NCBI RefSeq assembly: GCF_964186625.1
Contig: NZ_OZ075108.1
Location: 1,116,001 to 1,180,000, forward strand
Origin: Asticcacaulis sp. MM231
GTDB lineage: Bacteria; Pseudomonadota; Alphaproteobacteria; Caulobacterales; Caulobacteraceae
Length of the DNA: 64,000 bases
Direction of reading: 5' to 3'
In this document: piece by piece, positions 1 through 8,732 of the stretch
Position numbering within the stretch: position 1 is the first letter of the stretch
Layout: each line of letters begins with the position of its first letter
Notes under the pieces: model-generated
The model's database searches: none
What the model was told of the DNA's origin: nothing
The model's input: only the letters and a program-made list of their open reading frames with translations
Made by a program: the position numbers and the translations under genes

Positions 1-204
1 CGCATCCTCGCCCAGCGTGGCCGTGGCGATGGTATTGAAGCGCTTGAGCAGGCTGTGCAGTTCGTCACGGTTGTGCGCCGTTTTGCGGCCATCCGGCAGC
101 AGGTGAAAGCGCGTGACATTCCAGCCTTCGGCGTCGCGCAGCAGATGCCCGACCGGGGTGGTGCGCGGGTGAAAGCTTTGCCAGTCCGACTGAAATCTAT
201 CCAT
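1..204 (-). CDS. unrecognised protein, N-terminal part (runs off the left edge)
   Basis: The reading frame starts at the ATG complementary to 202-204 and stays open to the window edge, giving 68 residues that begin MDRFQSDWQSFHPRTTPVGH. It has no signal peptide or membrane segment, and is polar with several His and Arg residues. Its start overlaps the stop codon of the MFS gene by 8 nt, and both genes are on the minus strand. The two are therefore probably co-transcribed, with this gene second. I do not recognise the family and the C-terminus is outside the window. Confidence 0.6.
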   Translation of the reverse strand, partial: MDRFQSDWQSFHPRTTPVGHLLRDAEGWNVTRFHLLPDGRKTAHNRDELHSLLKRFNTIATATLGEDA

Positions 205-1534
205 GGGCGTGACGCTTCTGTTGTTTGCCGACCTGCAAGGCCAGGAGAGCGGCGGGCAGGGTGAGGCCGGCTCCCATCCACAAGGCCGCATCGGGGCCGA
301 GCCAACTAAACAGGTAGCCGGCCAGCATCGGGCCGGTGATGCGGGCGATGGCGCCGGTCGACATGTTGAGGCCGAGCATGGCGCCTTGCTTGTCGGGGGA
401 GGTCGACATGGCAATAATGGCGCAGATCGATGAGAAGATGACTGCCTGACCGAGCGTGCCCAGCATGACAATGGGCGTGATCAGCCAGTTGATGTGGTTG
501 ATGCCTTGCAGCGCGAAGCTGAGGCCGAAGACGAACAGCCCGCCGGCCAGCACCTTGCTTTCGCCATAGCGGCGGGTGAGGGGGCGCATGAAGACCATCT
601 GCATCAGAGCGGCGGCGAGACCGATGAACAGGAAGATAGCGCCGATCTCTTTTGGACCCCAGTGGAAGCGCGATTCCGCCCACAGGCCGAAGGTGGATTC
701 CAGACCCGCGAAGGCCGCCATATAACAGAGCGTGGCGAGGATCAGGCGCACCATTACCGGATTGCGCCAGGCTTCCTGAGCGGTTTTCAGGATGTTGGGC
801 TGGGCGGCTTCGACCTTGCTGCGGCGCTGACGGCTTTCGCTGATGAACAGCATAACGCCCAGACACGCGATACCCGAAAGCACGGCCGCACCGATCAGCG
901 GCAGGCGAAATTCGTTGCCACCACCACCTTCATGGCTCAGCATCCCGCCGATAAACGGGCCGATGACGAAGCCTAGCGAGAAGGCGCCGCCGATCAGGCT
1001 CATGCGGCCGGAGCGCTTTTCCGGCGGGGAAACATCCGAGACATAGCCCTGAATGGTCGAGATATTACCGGAGCTCAGGCCGCCGAAAAAGCGGATCAGG
1101 ATGGCGATCCAGATATTGGGCGAAAAGGCCAGCAGCATATAGAAGAGCACGCTCAGCGCCGTGGTGACGATCAGGATCGGCTTGCGGCCGATGCGATCGC
1201 TCAGGCGGCCGCAATAAGGTTCGGCGAAGAACTGACCGAGCGAATAGGTGGTGAACATCAGGGTCACCTGCCAGGCCTGGGCGTGCAGGCTTTGCGCGAA
1301 GAACGGCATCAGCGGCACGACGATGCCGAAGCCAACCAGGTTGACGAACACCACGGCGAACATGGCCGCCAGAGGGCCGTTTTCGTTCATGAAATGGCGG
1401 ATTTTACGTAACAGCTTGCCGCGAAAAAAGGTGCGCTCGTTACGCGGATCGTCGGCCTCGGGCGGGATTACCGGTTCCGCTTCGGACAGCAGGGCTTCGT
1501 CCGTGGACGCAACAGAGGTATCGGCTTTTGACAT
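197..1534 (-). CDS. MFS transporter, DHA1/TetA-like drug exporter
   Basis: This 445-residue inner-membrane protein has a polar N-terminal extension of about 55 residues followed by about 12 hydrophobic segments. The loop between TM2 and TM3 reads GRLSDRIGRKPIL, the classic MFS motif A, and FVNLVGFGIVVPLMPFF is typical of the first helix of the TetA/DHA1 branch. Such proteins usually export small drugs by proton antiport; the substrate here cannot be told. The ATG at 1534 is the only sensible start, because upstream sequence is the divergent promoter region shared with the SOS-type polymerase gene. The downstream gene overlaps it by 8 nt. Confidence 0.88.
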   Translation of the reverse strand: MSKADTSVASTDEALLSEAEPVIPPEADDPRNERTFFRGKLLRKIRHFMNENGPLAAMFAVVFVNLVGFGIVVPLMPFFAQSLHAQAWQVTLMFTTYSLGQFFAEPYCGRLSDRIGRKPILIVTTALSVLFYMLLAFSPNIWIAILIRFFGGLSSGNISTIQGYVSDVSPPEKRSGRMSLIGGAFSLGFVIGPFIGGMLSHEGGGGNEFRLPLIGAAVLSGIACLGVMLFISESRQRRSKVEAAQPNILKTAQEAWRNPVMVRLILATLCYMAAFAGLESTFGLWAESRFHWGPKEIGAIFLFIGLAAALMQMVFMRPLTRRYGESKVLAGGLFVFGLSFALQGINHINWLITPIVMLGTLGQAVIFSSICAIIAMSTSPDKQGAMLGLNMSTGAIARITGPMLAGYLFSWLGPDAALWMGAGLTLPAALLALQVGKQQKRHAHG

Positions 1535-1623
1535 GCGCGGTTTTATAACTGATTTGCGACCGATTGCGACAGTTTCTTTATCGCAAGTGCGTAATGGCCC
1601 TGAGGGGTTGACTCGGCAAGAAT

Positions 1624-1638
1624 GTTCTTGTTATGTTC
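1624..1638 (+). promoter_or_regulatory. LexA/SOS box GTTC-N7-GTTC upstream of the Y-family polymerase
   Basis: The sequence GTTCTTGTTATGTTC is an exact match to the alphaproteobacterial LexA operator, a direct repeat GTTC-N7-GTTC. It ends 5 nt before the ATG at 1644, so bound LexA would cover the start region. A transcript starting at or inside it would be nearly leaderless. This implies DNA-damage induction of the polymerase gene. Confidence 0.8.
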
Positions 1639-1643
1639 TTTGC

Positions 1644-2936
1644 ATGGCGCAGAATGCAGACACGACAGAACTCGACGAACGCTGGCGCGACGGTGCGGAA
1701 CTGCGCTGGCTCTACCTCGATATGAACTCTTATTTCGCCAGTTGCGCCCAGCAGGACGAACCGGCGATACGCGGGAGGCCGGTAATCGTGGTGCCGGTGA
1801 TGTCGGATTACACCTGCGCCATTGCCGCCAGCTATCAGGCCAAGGCGCTCGGCGTCAAAACCGGCACCCAGGTCAAGGAGGCGAGGGAGAAGATTCCGGG
1901 GCTAATTGTCCGTGAGGCCCGACCGGATCGTTATGTCGACCTGCACAACAAGATCCTGGAGCAGATCGACCACGTCATTCCGGTCGAAAAGGTGTGTTCG
2001 ATCGATGAGGTCGTGTGCCGGCTGATGGGGCCGCAGTGTCTGGAAGCGCCGGCACGCGCGCTCGGCCATCGCATCCAGCGGCGCATATTGGAGAATGTCG
2101 GCGAGTGCCTGACCTCTTCCATCGGCATCGCGCCGTCGCGCCTGCTGGCCAAGACGGCGGCCGATATGAAAAAGCCGCTGGGCTTGACCGTGCTGCGGCA
2201 GGATCAACTGCCCGGCGCGCTTCTTGGTCTCGATATTGATGAGTTCGCCGGTATCGGACGCTCGATGAAGTTGCGGCTGAACAAGGTGGGCGTCGAGACG
2301 GTGCGGGAGTTGTGGGATATGAGCCCGTCACGGATGCGCCAGGTGTGGCGCGGCATCATGGGGGAAAACTTCTGGTATGCCCTCCATGGCACCGATCCAC
2401 CCGAGATCGAAACCCAGCGCGCCAGCATCACCCACGGTCATGTTCTGGCGCAGGAACTGCGTCCGGTGGAGCACGCGCGCGGCGTTGCACGGCGGTTGAC
2501 GGCCAAGTGCGGTTCGCGGCTGCGGCGCATGGGCTATAAGTGCGGCGGTTTGCATATCTACCTGCGCGGCGCGGATGGCGAAAAGCTGGAGGCGGCGACG
2601 CGCTTTTCCGTCACCTCGGACAGTTTCCGTATGCTGCAGGCCTGCGATGAGTTGTGGGCGCAATGCGCGCGTAAACTTAAAGGCCCGCGGGTGAAGCAGA
2701 TCGTTGTCACCTGTCTCCATCTCCTTGAAGCGGGCATGAAGCCGGACCTTTTTGGCTGGAGACCGGAAGGCGAGGAAGATGGCCGCCATATGAACCTGCT
2801 GTCGGCGCTCGATGGTATAAATCAGAGGTTTGGCAAGGATAAGGTGACCATCGGCCCGCCCACAAAGATGCACGGCTTTGTCGGGGCCAAGATCGCTTTC
2901 AACCGCATCCCGGAACAACCGGAATTTTGGGAGTAG
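1644..2936 (+). CDS. Y-family DNA polymerase (DinB/Pol IV-like), SOS-controlled
   Basis: This 430-residue translesion polymerase inserts nucleotides opposite damaged template bases. The palm motifs are visible: LYLDMNSYFAS near residue 20 gives the first catalytic Asp, and SIDE near residue 120 gives the second Asp/Glu pair. A helix-hairpin-helix-like FAGIGRSMKLRL segment follows near residue 200, and then a little-finger region. The C-terminus is longer than in E. coli Pol IV and no beta-clamp motif is obvious. The frame is open upstream to 1248, but that part overlaps the divergent MFS gene. The start at 1644 follows directly after an SOS box. It is not a clear ImuB, and no imuA or dnaE2 is nearby. 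Confidence 0.85.
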   Translation: MAQNADTTELDERWRDGAELRWLYLDMNSYFASCAQQDEPAIRGRPVIVVPVMSDYTCAIAASYQAKALGVKTGTQVKEAREKIPGLIVREARPDRYVDLHNKILEQIDHVIPVEKVCSIDEVVCRLMGPQCLEAPARALGHRIQRRILENVGECLTSSIGIAPSRLLAKTAADMKKPLGLTVLRQDQLPGALLGLDIDEFAGIGRSMKLRLNKVGVETVRELWDMSPSRMRQVWRGIMGENFWYALHGTDPPEIETQRASITHGHVLAQELRPVEHARGVARRLTAKCGSRLRRMGYKCGGLHIYLRGADGEKLEAATRFSVTSDSFRMLQACDELWAQCARKLKGPRVKQIVVTCLHLLEAGMKPDLFGWRPEGEEDGRHMNLLSALDGINQRFGKDKVTIGPPTKMHGFVGAKIAFNRIPEQPEFWE

Positions 2937-3052
2937 GAAGCGAAACTGCCAACCGCCGTAACGATCCTGACAAACTCATAGTGACAACAAGAAACGGAGG
3001 GACGCCAGACCTATCTCATGGCATATCGCCGATCGATCTCAGGAGTTACGCC

Positions 3053-3946
3053 ATGCCCTTGTCCAGTCTGTTGAAATTGTTCGGGCTTGCCGCCATCTGG
3101 GGCGGGTCGTTCCTGTTCATGCGTATCGCGGCGCCGGTTCTGGGGCCGGTGCTGCTGATCGAACTGCGTGTCGCGCTGGCGGCGGTCTTCCTGCTCGGGC
3201 TGGCGCTGCTGTGGAAGAAGAAGCTGGATATCAAGGCCGACTGGAAGCACTTCGTCATTCTGGGCCTGTTCAATACGGCCGTACCGTTTCTGCTGTTCGC
3301 CTGGGCGGCCAAGAGCCTGCCGGCGTCTCTGATGTCGGTTCTGAACGCCACCACGCCGATCTGGGGCGCGCTCTTCGGGGCCATCTGGATGCGCAACCGG
3401 CTATCGGTGAAAACGATCATCGGTCTGGCGCTTGGTGTGTCCGGCGTGGCGGTTCTGGTCGGTCTTGATGGCGCGCACCTGTCGCCGCTGGCTTTACTCG
3501 GCGTTGGGGCAGGTCTGATCGCCGCCGCCTGTTACGCCATCGCCGCGCTCTATTCCAAGGTAGCCAAGAGCGTCGATGCCTTCTCGAACGCGCACGGCAG
3601 CATGTGGGCTGCCACGCTTATGGTGCTGCCCGCCGCGCCGTTTTTTCCCGCCGCCGCCATGCCGGATGTGTGGGTGATGATCTGTGTGGCCATGCTCGGC
3701 ATCGTCTGCAGTGGCATCGCCTATATTCTTTATTTCAAGCTGATCGACGAGGTGGGGGCGGCCTCGGCCACGACGGTCACCTTCCTGGTGCCGATCTTCG
3801 GCACCCTTTGGGGCCGTCTGGTGCTGCATGAGCATGTCGGCCTGGTCAGCCTTGTCGGCGGTGCGCTGATCATTGCGGGCGTGGCCCTGATCACCGGCTT
3901 TTCGCCATCGGCCTTGATGAAGCGCCGCGCGGTTACGGCAGAATGA
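3053..3946 (+). CDS. EamA/DMT-family transporter
   Basis: This 297-residue integral membrane protein has about ten hydrophobic helices in two EamA repeats. The first starts LFGLAAIWGGSFLFMRIAA and the second begins near residue 150. Members of this drug/metabolite superfamily export metabolites or amino acids; the substrate is not predictable. The ATG at 3053 was chosen because AGGAG lies 7 nt upstream and the helix starts at once. The longer frame from 2927 would add a non-hydrophobic leader. Its 3' end overlaps the convergent cupin gene by 14 nt. Confidence 0.85.
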   Translation: MPLSSLLKLFGLAAIWGGSFLFMRIAAPVLGPVLLIELRVALAAVFLLGLALLWKKKLDIKADWKHFVILGLFNTAVPFLLFAWAAKSLPASLMSVLNATTPIWGALFGAIWMRNRLSVKTIIGLALGVSGVAVLVGLDGAHLSPLALLGVGAGLIAAACYAIAALYSKVAKSVDAFSNAHGSMWAATLMVLPAAPFFPAAAMPDVWVMICVAMLGIVCSGIAYILYFKLIDEVGAASATTVTFLVPIFGTLWGRLVLHEHVGLVSLVGGALIIAGVALITGFSPSALMKRRAVTAE

Positions 3947-4283
3947 TCACGAAGGTTTTCAGCACCGGCGCGATCACCTGCCACTGCCCCTGATAGCCGG
4001 CACGGAAGATGATGTGGTCACCGGCTGTCAAGGTGACCGGCGCCTTGCCGTTTTCCGTGACGACCGCATGACCTTCGAGGATCGTGCAATATTCCCACTC
4101 GTCGTAGCTGACCCGCCAAGTGCCGGGTGTGGCGGCCCAATAACCGGCATAGGTTTTCTCGTCCGGCGTTGTTTCCAGCAGCCATGTGGTGAAAACCGGG
4201 TCGCCGTCGATCACCCGTTCCGGCACGGGGCGCTCCTGTTCGGGGGTGACCAGTGAACGGTCGAAGTGAAGAAAACGGGACAT
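3933..4283 (-). CDS. small cupin-domain protein (RmlC-like)
   Basis: This 116-residue protein is essentially one cupin barrel. WEYCTILEGHAVVTENG and then LTAGDHIIFRAGYQGQW correspond to the two conserved cupin motifs. It resembles the short cupins related to ureidoglycine aminohydrolase (DUF861-like). The usual metal-binding His cluster of motif 1 is largely replaced by E, Y and C, so catalysis is uncertain. It overlaps the convergent EamA gene at the 3' end. The infC terminator lies upstream of its start, so it probably has its own promoter. Confidence 0.75.
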   Translation of the reverse strand: MSRFLHFDRSLVTPEQERPVPERVIDGDPVFTTWLLETTPDEKTYAGYWAATPGTWRVSYDEWEYCTILEGHAVVTENGKAPVTLTAGDHIIFRAGYQGQWQVIAPVLKTFVIILP

Positions 4284-4307
4284 GACGAGCTTTCGGGGCG
4301 TTGAATA

Positions 4308-4335
4308 ACAAAAAAGCCCCGCGCGGGCGGGGCTT
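4308..4335 (-). terminator. rho-independent terminator of infC
   Basis: A perfect GCCCCGC/GCGGGGC stem (4316-4322 with 4327-4333) has a 4-nt loop and flanking A/T pairs. It is followed on the minus strand by a T-rich stretch, the complement of the A run at 4308-4315. It lies 18 nt after the infC stop codon. Confidence 0.85.
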
Positions 4336-4352
4336 CTTATGAGGCTGGCGAC

Positions 4353-4886
4353 CTATTTGGGCGCCAAAATCATGATCATCTGCTTGCCTTCCATCCTCGG
4401 TTCGTATTCGACCTTGGTGGTGGGCTCGAAATCGGCTTTCACCTTGTTGAGCAGTTTCATGCCCAGTTCGGGGTGCGCCATTTCGCGGCCGCGGAAGCGG
4501 AGCGTCACCTTGACCTTGTCGCCTTCTTCAAAGAAGCGCGTCATGGCCTTGGCCTTCACCTCGTAATCGTGGATATCGATATTGGGGCGAAGCTTGATTT
4601 CCTTGATTTCAACGACCTTCTGCTTCTTGCGCGCCTCGGCCTTTTTCTTTTGCTCCTGGAAACGGTACTTGCCGTAATCGAGGATCTTGCAAACAGGCGG
4701 GTCAGCGGTAGGAGAGACTTCGACGAGGTCCAATCCAGCTTCTTCAGCGGCTTCCAGGGCGGACGAAGTCGGCATGATGCCTTGTTTTTCGCCGGCGGCG
4801 TCGATTAACAGGACGCGAGGGACTTTGATGTCCTGATTGATGCGGGGGCCGTCTTTGGGAGGCGGGGTTTGGATTGGGCGACGAAT
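4353..4886 (-). CDS. infC: translation initiation factor IF-3, AUU start codon
   Basis: IF-3 binds the 30S subunit and checks start-codon and initiator-tRNA pairing. The C-terminal domain is clear ([20 protein letters not shown], then [17 protein letters not shown]). The frame upstream of the first ATG (4775) keeps coding for the conserved N-domain, including [17 protein letters not shown]. It runs back to an ATT at 4884-4886, preceded by AAGGAG with 8 nt spacing. Using ATT gives 177 residues, the normal family length (E. coli 180). An AUU start is the known autoregulatory feature of infC. No rpmI or rplT follows; a terminator and then a cupin gene do. Confidence 0.93.
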   Translation of the reverse strand: MRRPIQTPPPKDGPRINQDIKVPRVLLIDAAGEKQGIMPTSSALEAAEEAGLDLVEVSPTADPPVCKILDYGKYRFQEQKKKAEARKKQKVVEIKEIKLRPNIDIHDYEVKAKAMTRFFEEGDKVKVTLRFRGREMAHPELGMKLLNKVKADFEPTTKVEYEPRMEGKQMIMILAPK

Positions 4887-5005
4887 AGGTCGTTCTCCTT
4901 GAGTTTGTTAAAAGTGCGCGGATTATGCCGAAAGGGGCGTTAACTAGCAATCCCCAATAGGGCAGATCGGTTAAAATTTCAGGAATTTACAAAGCTATGG
5001 CGCTT

Positions 5006-6190
5006 TTAACCGCGAATTTGCCGTGCGCCTGAGATAAGCAGCGCGCGATAAACATCAAGGGTGCGTTCGCACATCAGCGGCAAACCGAACAAGGCCTTCA
5101 CATGTTCGCGCCCGCGCTGGCCCATGGCGAAGCGCGCTTTCTCCGGCATATCGATGGCTTCTTTCAGCGCATCTGCCCATTTTTGCGCATCGCCCGCTGT
5201 CACCAGCCAGCCGGTATCGCCGGGCAGAACGGTCTCGACCGTAGCGCCATGGGCGGCGGCTAAAGGCGGGCGCTGCATGGCCTGCGGCTCCACCGCCGTG
5301 CGGCCGAACGCTTCCGGATCGAGCGAGGGCGCCAGCGCGAAATGGCAGGCGCTGTAGGCTGAGGGCATGTCGGCGCAGTGTCCTACCAGCCGGACATGGT
5401 CGCCCAGACCGTAAGTCTCGATGCTGGCTTGCAGGCCTTGAGTGTAATCGCAGCGGCCCTGATCGTCACCGGCCAGCAGGATCACGAAATTATCCGTCCC
5501 TTGCGTTTTCAGCAGATGCGCGGCCTCGATGATGAAGGCTTGCCCTTTCCAGCGCGTCAGGCGCGCCGCCAGCAGAAAGCGGATGCGCTGATCTTTTTCC
5601 GGCAGCCCCCAGGCCTCTTCCAGCTCCATGATCTTGCGCACATCGAAGGCTTCGGGATCGAAACGCTTGAGATCGACCCCGCGCGGGATGCTGATGATGC
5701 GCTCTGACGGCACGTCAGGATAGGTTTGCAGGATATGGGCGCGTGTAAAGTCGGAATTGGCGATGGTCATGTCGGCGCGCGTCATCTGGCTGTTGTACCA
5801 GCGCTTGAGGGCCGATTTCGCATTATAGATGCCGTGGTAGGTGGCCACGCTGCGGATGCCCTCGGCTCTGGCGGCGCCGATCGCGGCCATGGCGGGGGCG
5901 CGCGAACGGACATGGACGATATTGACGTGCTCGGTGCGGATGATCTTGCGTAAGGCCTGATAGTTTTGCCATTGCACCAGCGGACTTTTGCTGTGGACCG
6001 GCAGGTGGATGACCTGAGCGCCGCCGCGTTCCAGCCGTTTTTCCAGCCGTCCGCCCCTAGTCGCCACGATCGAGCGCCCGCCGGCTGAGATGATCGCTTC
6101 GCTGACATCCACCACGGTCTGCTCGACGCCGCCGGTATCGAGTTCGGGGACGACCTGCAAAACGCACGCGGTGAAGGGGGAAGGCGACAT
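5006..6190 (-). CDS. glycosyltransferase family 4 (GT-B fold)
   Basis: This is a 394-residue cytoplasmic or membrane-associated sugar transferase. The N-terminal Rossmann domain contains VVPELDTGGVEQTVVDVSEA, the usual donor/acceptor GG loop. The C-terminal domain starts near residue 200 (FLLAARLTRWKGQAFIIEAA). It ends with the nucleotide-sugar site AFGRTAVEPQAM, where the E-x7-E arrangement of GT4 is recognisable. It probably works in lipopolysaccharide or capsule synthesis. The ATG at 6190 is preferred because the longer frame would overlap the divergent hydrolase gene starting at 6232. No other glycan genes are adjacent. Confidence 0.82.
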   Translation of the reverse strand: MSPSPFTACVLQVVPELDTGGVEQTVVDVSEAIISAGGRSIVATRGGRLEKRLERGGAQVIHLPVHSKSPLVQWQNYQALRKIIRTEHVNIVHVRSRAPAMAAIGAARAEGIRSVATYHGIYNAKSALKRWYNSQMTRADMTIANSDFTRAHILQTYPDVPSERIISIPRGVDLKRFDPEAFDVRKIMELEEAWGLPEKDQRIRFLLAARLTRWKGQAFIIEAAHLLKTQGTDNFVILLAGDDQGRCDYTQGLQASIETYGLGDHVRLVGHCADMPSAYSACHFALAPSLDPEAFGRTAVEPQAMQRPPLAAAHGATVETVLPGDTGWLVTAGDAQKWADALKEAIDMPEKARFAMGQRGREHVKALFGLPLMCERTLDVYRALLISGARQIRG

Positions 6191-6231
6191 GTTGACTTGT
6201 ACGAAGGGTTTAGGAAAGGTAGCATGGTGCA

Positions 6232-6999
6232 ATGACCATGGAAGCTGTGCCAAATCAAGAGCCTGCGTCTTCTCTCGAGGTGCCCGGTGGCGACCGCATC
6301 GCGTATCGTCATGTGCGCGGCGATGGCCCGACCGTGCTGTGGCTGGGTGGTTTCCTGTCGGATATGACCGGCGCAAAAATCACCCGCCTGACCCGCGAAG
6401 CGCAAACGCGCGGCTGGGATTTCCTCTGTTTCGACTATTTCGCTCATGGCGAGACCGGCGGCGCTTTCGATGAGGCGCGTGTCGGCAGGTGGTTTGATAA
6501 TGTGCTGGCGGTGGTCGATCATTTGACGCAGGGCCCTCTTGTGGGCGTGGGTTCGTCCATGGGCGGGCACATGTTGTCGCTGCTGAGTAAGGCGCGTCCG
6601 CTGCGCCTCAAGGCGGCCGGTTTTCTGGCGCCGGCGGCCGACTTCGTCACCGCACTGATGCTGCCGGGCCTCTTACCCGAAGACCGCCGCCAACTGGAGG
6701 TGTCGGGCGTCTGGATGATGCCGGGCTATGACCGTCCGGTGCCGTTGTCGCAGGCGTTTTTTGATGAGGCGACGCAGCATGAGGTGCTGGGTGGGCCGAT
6801 ACTGTTCGACGGCCCGGTGCGTATCCTGCACGGAATGAAGGATACTGTGGTGCCATGGCGGCACGGCGTGCGGCTGCTGGAAGCCTTCACCACGCCGGAT
6901 GCCCATATGCACCTGATCAAGGACGGCGATCACCGCCTGTCACGGTCGGAGGACCTCGACCTGCTGGTGAATATGGTGGCAGAGTTACTTGTGACATGA
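6232..6999 (+). CDS. alpha/beta-hydrolase fold protein
   Basis: This is a 255-residue soluble hydrolase. VLWLGGFLSDMTG is the oxyanion-hole strand, VGVGSSMGGHML near residue 105 is the nucleophile elbow (G-x-S-x-G), and RILHGMKDTVVPW and KDGDHRLS near the C-terminus supply the acid and His. It resembles serine esterases and thioesterases of the BD-FAE/acyl-protein thioesterase kind; the substrate is unknown. Its stop overlaps the start of the next gene in an ATGA, so the two are translationally coupled. The divergent GT4 gene starts 41 nt away, leaving room for back-to-back promoters. Confidence 0.82.
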   Translation: MTMEAVPNQEPASSLEVPGGDRIAYRHVRGDGPTVLWLGGFLSDMTGAKITRLTREAQTRGWDFLCFDYFAHGETGGAFDEARVGRWFDNVLAVVDHLTQGPLVGVGSSMGGHMLSLLSKARPLRLKAAGFLAPAADFVTALMLPGLLPEDRRQLEVSGVWMMPGYDRPVPLSQAFFDEATQHEVLGGPILFDGPVRILHGMKDTVVPWRHGVRLLEAFTTPDAHMHLIKDGDHRLSRSEDLDLLVNMVAELLVT

Positions 7000-7877
7000 C
7001 AACTCTGTCCACCGCTGAGGCAGGCAGACGTGTCCTGCTGGTCTTTGCTACCGCCGCCTTTCTGGCGGTTGCGGCGGGCGCCTGGGGCATGTCGCAATCC
7101 GATCTCCCTCCGTCTTTGTGGCTGCGCAATCTGCTGGCCTGGTTTATCGCTGGAATGACGGGCTTAGGGATGGTGCGCTGGGGCAGATTTTCCCTCTGGG
7201 GCAAGCCAGCTTCGCTTGTCATCATCCCCATATCTCTTGTTTTGCTCATGGCGTGTTTTGCCAGTGCGGGCCAGGCCGGCGTCCATCGCTGGCTTGGCAT
7301 AGGGCCGATCCAGTTTAACGCTGCCGCCTTGATCCTGCCTGTGGTGATCGCCACAACCCGCAGGGATAGCCATCTTATCGCATTCATCGGTTTGGCCTTA
7401 TTGTCCATCCTGTTGGCTATCCAGCCGGATGCATCGCAACTGGGGGCTTTTGGTGTGGCCTTTGTTGTTCTGTGTGTATCGAAATTTGGCGTGAAGGGAT
7501 GGGCGGCCGCTCTATGGTGTCTGGCGGCGGCGATCATCTGTTTATCACGGGCCGATCCCTTGCAGGCTGTCGGCCATGTCGAAGGCATCGCGTCCATGGT
7601 TTGGGCGCACCAGCCGGCGATAGCCGTCCTTATGGTGGCTGCCATCGTCATGGCGGCGCTAAGCCCCTTGGCGCTATGGCCCGTCAGGGAGGCGCGGACC
7701 TCTGCCGTGGCGCTCAGCCTCTATGGGCTGGTGTCGCTGCTCGCCTGCTTGTCGGGCAAATTCCCGGTCCCCTTGGCGGGATACGGGTTAAGCTATGTCA
7801 TCGGCTGGTGGTGGGGTGTCGCTGCGCTTGTCGCGTCGGCGAAGCGGACAGACGGGGCTGCGCCGTCGGGTTGCTAA
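6996..7877 (+). CDS. polytopic membrane protein with SEDS (FtsW/RodA)-like motifs
   Basis: This 293-residue protein has about 8-9 hydrophobic helices. HRWLGIGPIQFN (residues 97-108) resembles the RWLGIGP..FQPSE motif of SEDS glycosyltransferases. LLAIQPDASQLGA (139-151) matches the QPDLGTA helix. PLAGYGLSYVIGWW near residue 258 recalls the PFISYGGSS segment. True FtsW/RodA proteins have about 370-420 residues and 10 TM, so this is short, and the S-E after QP is replaced by A-A. It starts in an ATGA overlap with the hydrolase gene. It may be a diverged or non-catalytic SEDS relative; the assignment rests on motif resemblance only. Confidence 0.5.
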   Translation: MTTLSTAEAGRRVLLVFATAAFLAVAAGAWGMSQSDLPPSLWLRNLLAWFIAGMTGLGMVRWGRFSLWGKPASLVIIPISLVLLMACFASAGQAGVHRWLGIGPIQFNAAALILPVVIATTRRDSHLIAFIGLALLSILLAIQPDASQLGAFGVAFVVLCVSKFGVKGWAAALWCLAAAIICLSRADPLQAVGHVEGIASMVWAHQPAIAVLMVAAIVMAALSPLALWPVREARTSAVALSLYGLVSLLACLSGKFPVPLAGYGLSYVIGWWWGVAALVASAKRTDGAAPSGC

Positions 7878-7880
7878 AGA

Positions 7881-8732
7881 CTACTGTGTTGTGTCACGTT
7901 GCAGAGACCGATAGATATCCGCAAGGCCCTCGCGGTAGGTCGGGTAACGCAATTGCCAGCCGAGTTCCGCCTTGGCACGCGCATTGGAGACGCGCTTATT
8001 GTCCTGATAAAACCGCTTCATGTTCGGACTAAGGCCGGGATCATCGAAGGTGATTGAAGGTGGCAACGGCAGGCCGCAAAGCTCTGCCGCCCAGGCCAGA
8101 ACCGTATCGCCCGGCGCGGGCTCATCATCGCAGAGATTATAGACGCCACCGGCACGCGGACGCGCCAGGCTGGCCAGCAGGGCCGAAGCGCAATCATCAT
8201 GATGGAGGCGGGAAAAGACGTGGTCGGGCTTGTGGATACGTCGTGCCGTGCCGTCCATCAGACGCTCGATCACGTTGCGGCCGGGGCCGTAAAGTCCCGG
8301 CAGACGAAAGATCTGCGCGCCGACGCTTAGCCACTGGCTTTCGGCCAGTGCGCGCCGGCGACCCTCGGCCGATGTGGGGGTAAGCGCTGAATCCTCGAAC
8401 ACCCAGCCGCCGCCGCGATCGCCATAGACGCCGGTGGTGGAAAGATAGCCGATCCATTTTTGCTGACCGGCTGAAGGTTTGAGCGCGGCAAAGGCCGGGC
8501 AACCGTCATCGCCGGGCGCAGGCGTGATCAGGACGGCGTCAGCCCCGGCAAAAGCCCGCTGCAGGTGTTCTGCATCGGTGGGATCGACGGGGATAACGCC
8601 CAAAGCGCCAAGATCTTCGCGTTTTTCAGCCGCGCGCGCGGTGGCGGAGATAGCATAACCGGCATGGCGGGCGGATCTGGCGAAGGCGTCGCCGATAAAA
8701 CCGTAGCCAAAGATCAGGGCCTTGGGTTTCAA
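7881..8732 (-). CDS. NAD(P)-dependent epimerase/dehydratase-like SDR (YeeZ type)
   Basis: This 283-residue Rossmann protein begins ALIFGYGFIGDAFARSA, an atypical extended-SDR nucleotide motif (G-x-G-x-x-G). Further on are LSTTGVYGDRGG with the active-site Tyr and FRLPGLYGPGRN. The pattern fits the YeeZ-like branch of sugar-nucleotide-epimerase relatives, whose substrate is unknown. The start is TTG at 8730-8732, which overlaps the TGA stop of the preceding small gene (TTGA), so the two form a coupled pair on the minus strand. The stop lies 3 nt from the convergent SEDS-like gene. Confidence 0.75.
   Translation of the reverse strand: MKPKALIFGYGFIGDAFARSARHAGYAISATARAAEKREDLGALGVIPVDPTDAEHLQRAFAGADAVLITPAPGDDGCPAFAALKPSAGQQKWIGYLSTTGVYGDRGGGWVFEDSALTPTSAEGRRRALAESQWLSVGAQIFRLPGLYGPGRNVIERLMDGTARRIHKPDHVFSRLHHDDCASALLASLARPRAGGVYNLCDDEPAPGDTVLAWAAELCGLPLPPSITFDDPGLSPNMKRFYQDNKRVSNARAKAELGWQLRYPTYREGLADIYRSLQRDTTQ

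Noticed and set aside
1248..1643. N-terminal extension of the Y-family polymerase back to 1248
   Set aside because: It lies inside the divergent MFS gene, has no homology-like features and would place the SOS box within the coding region.
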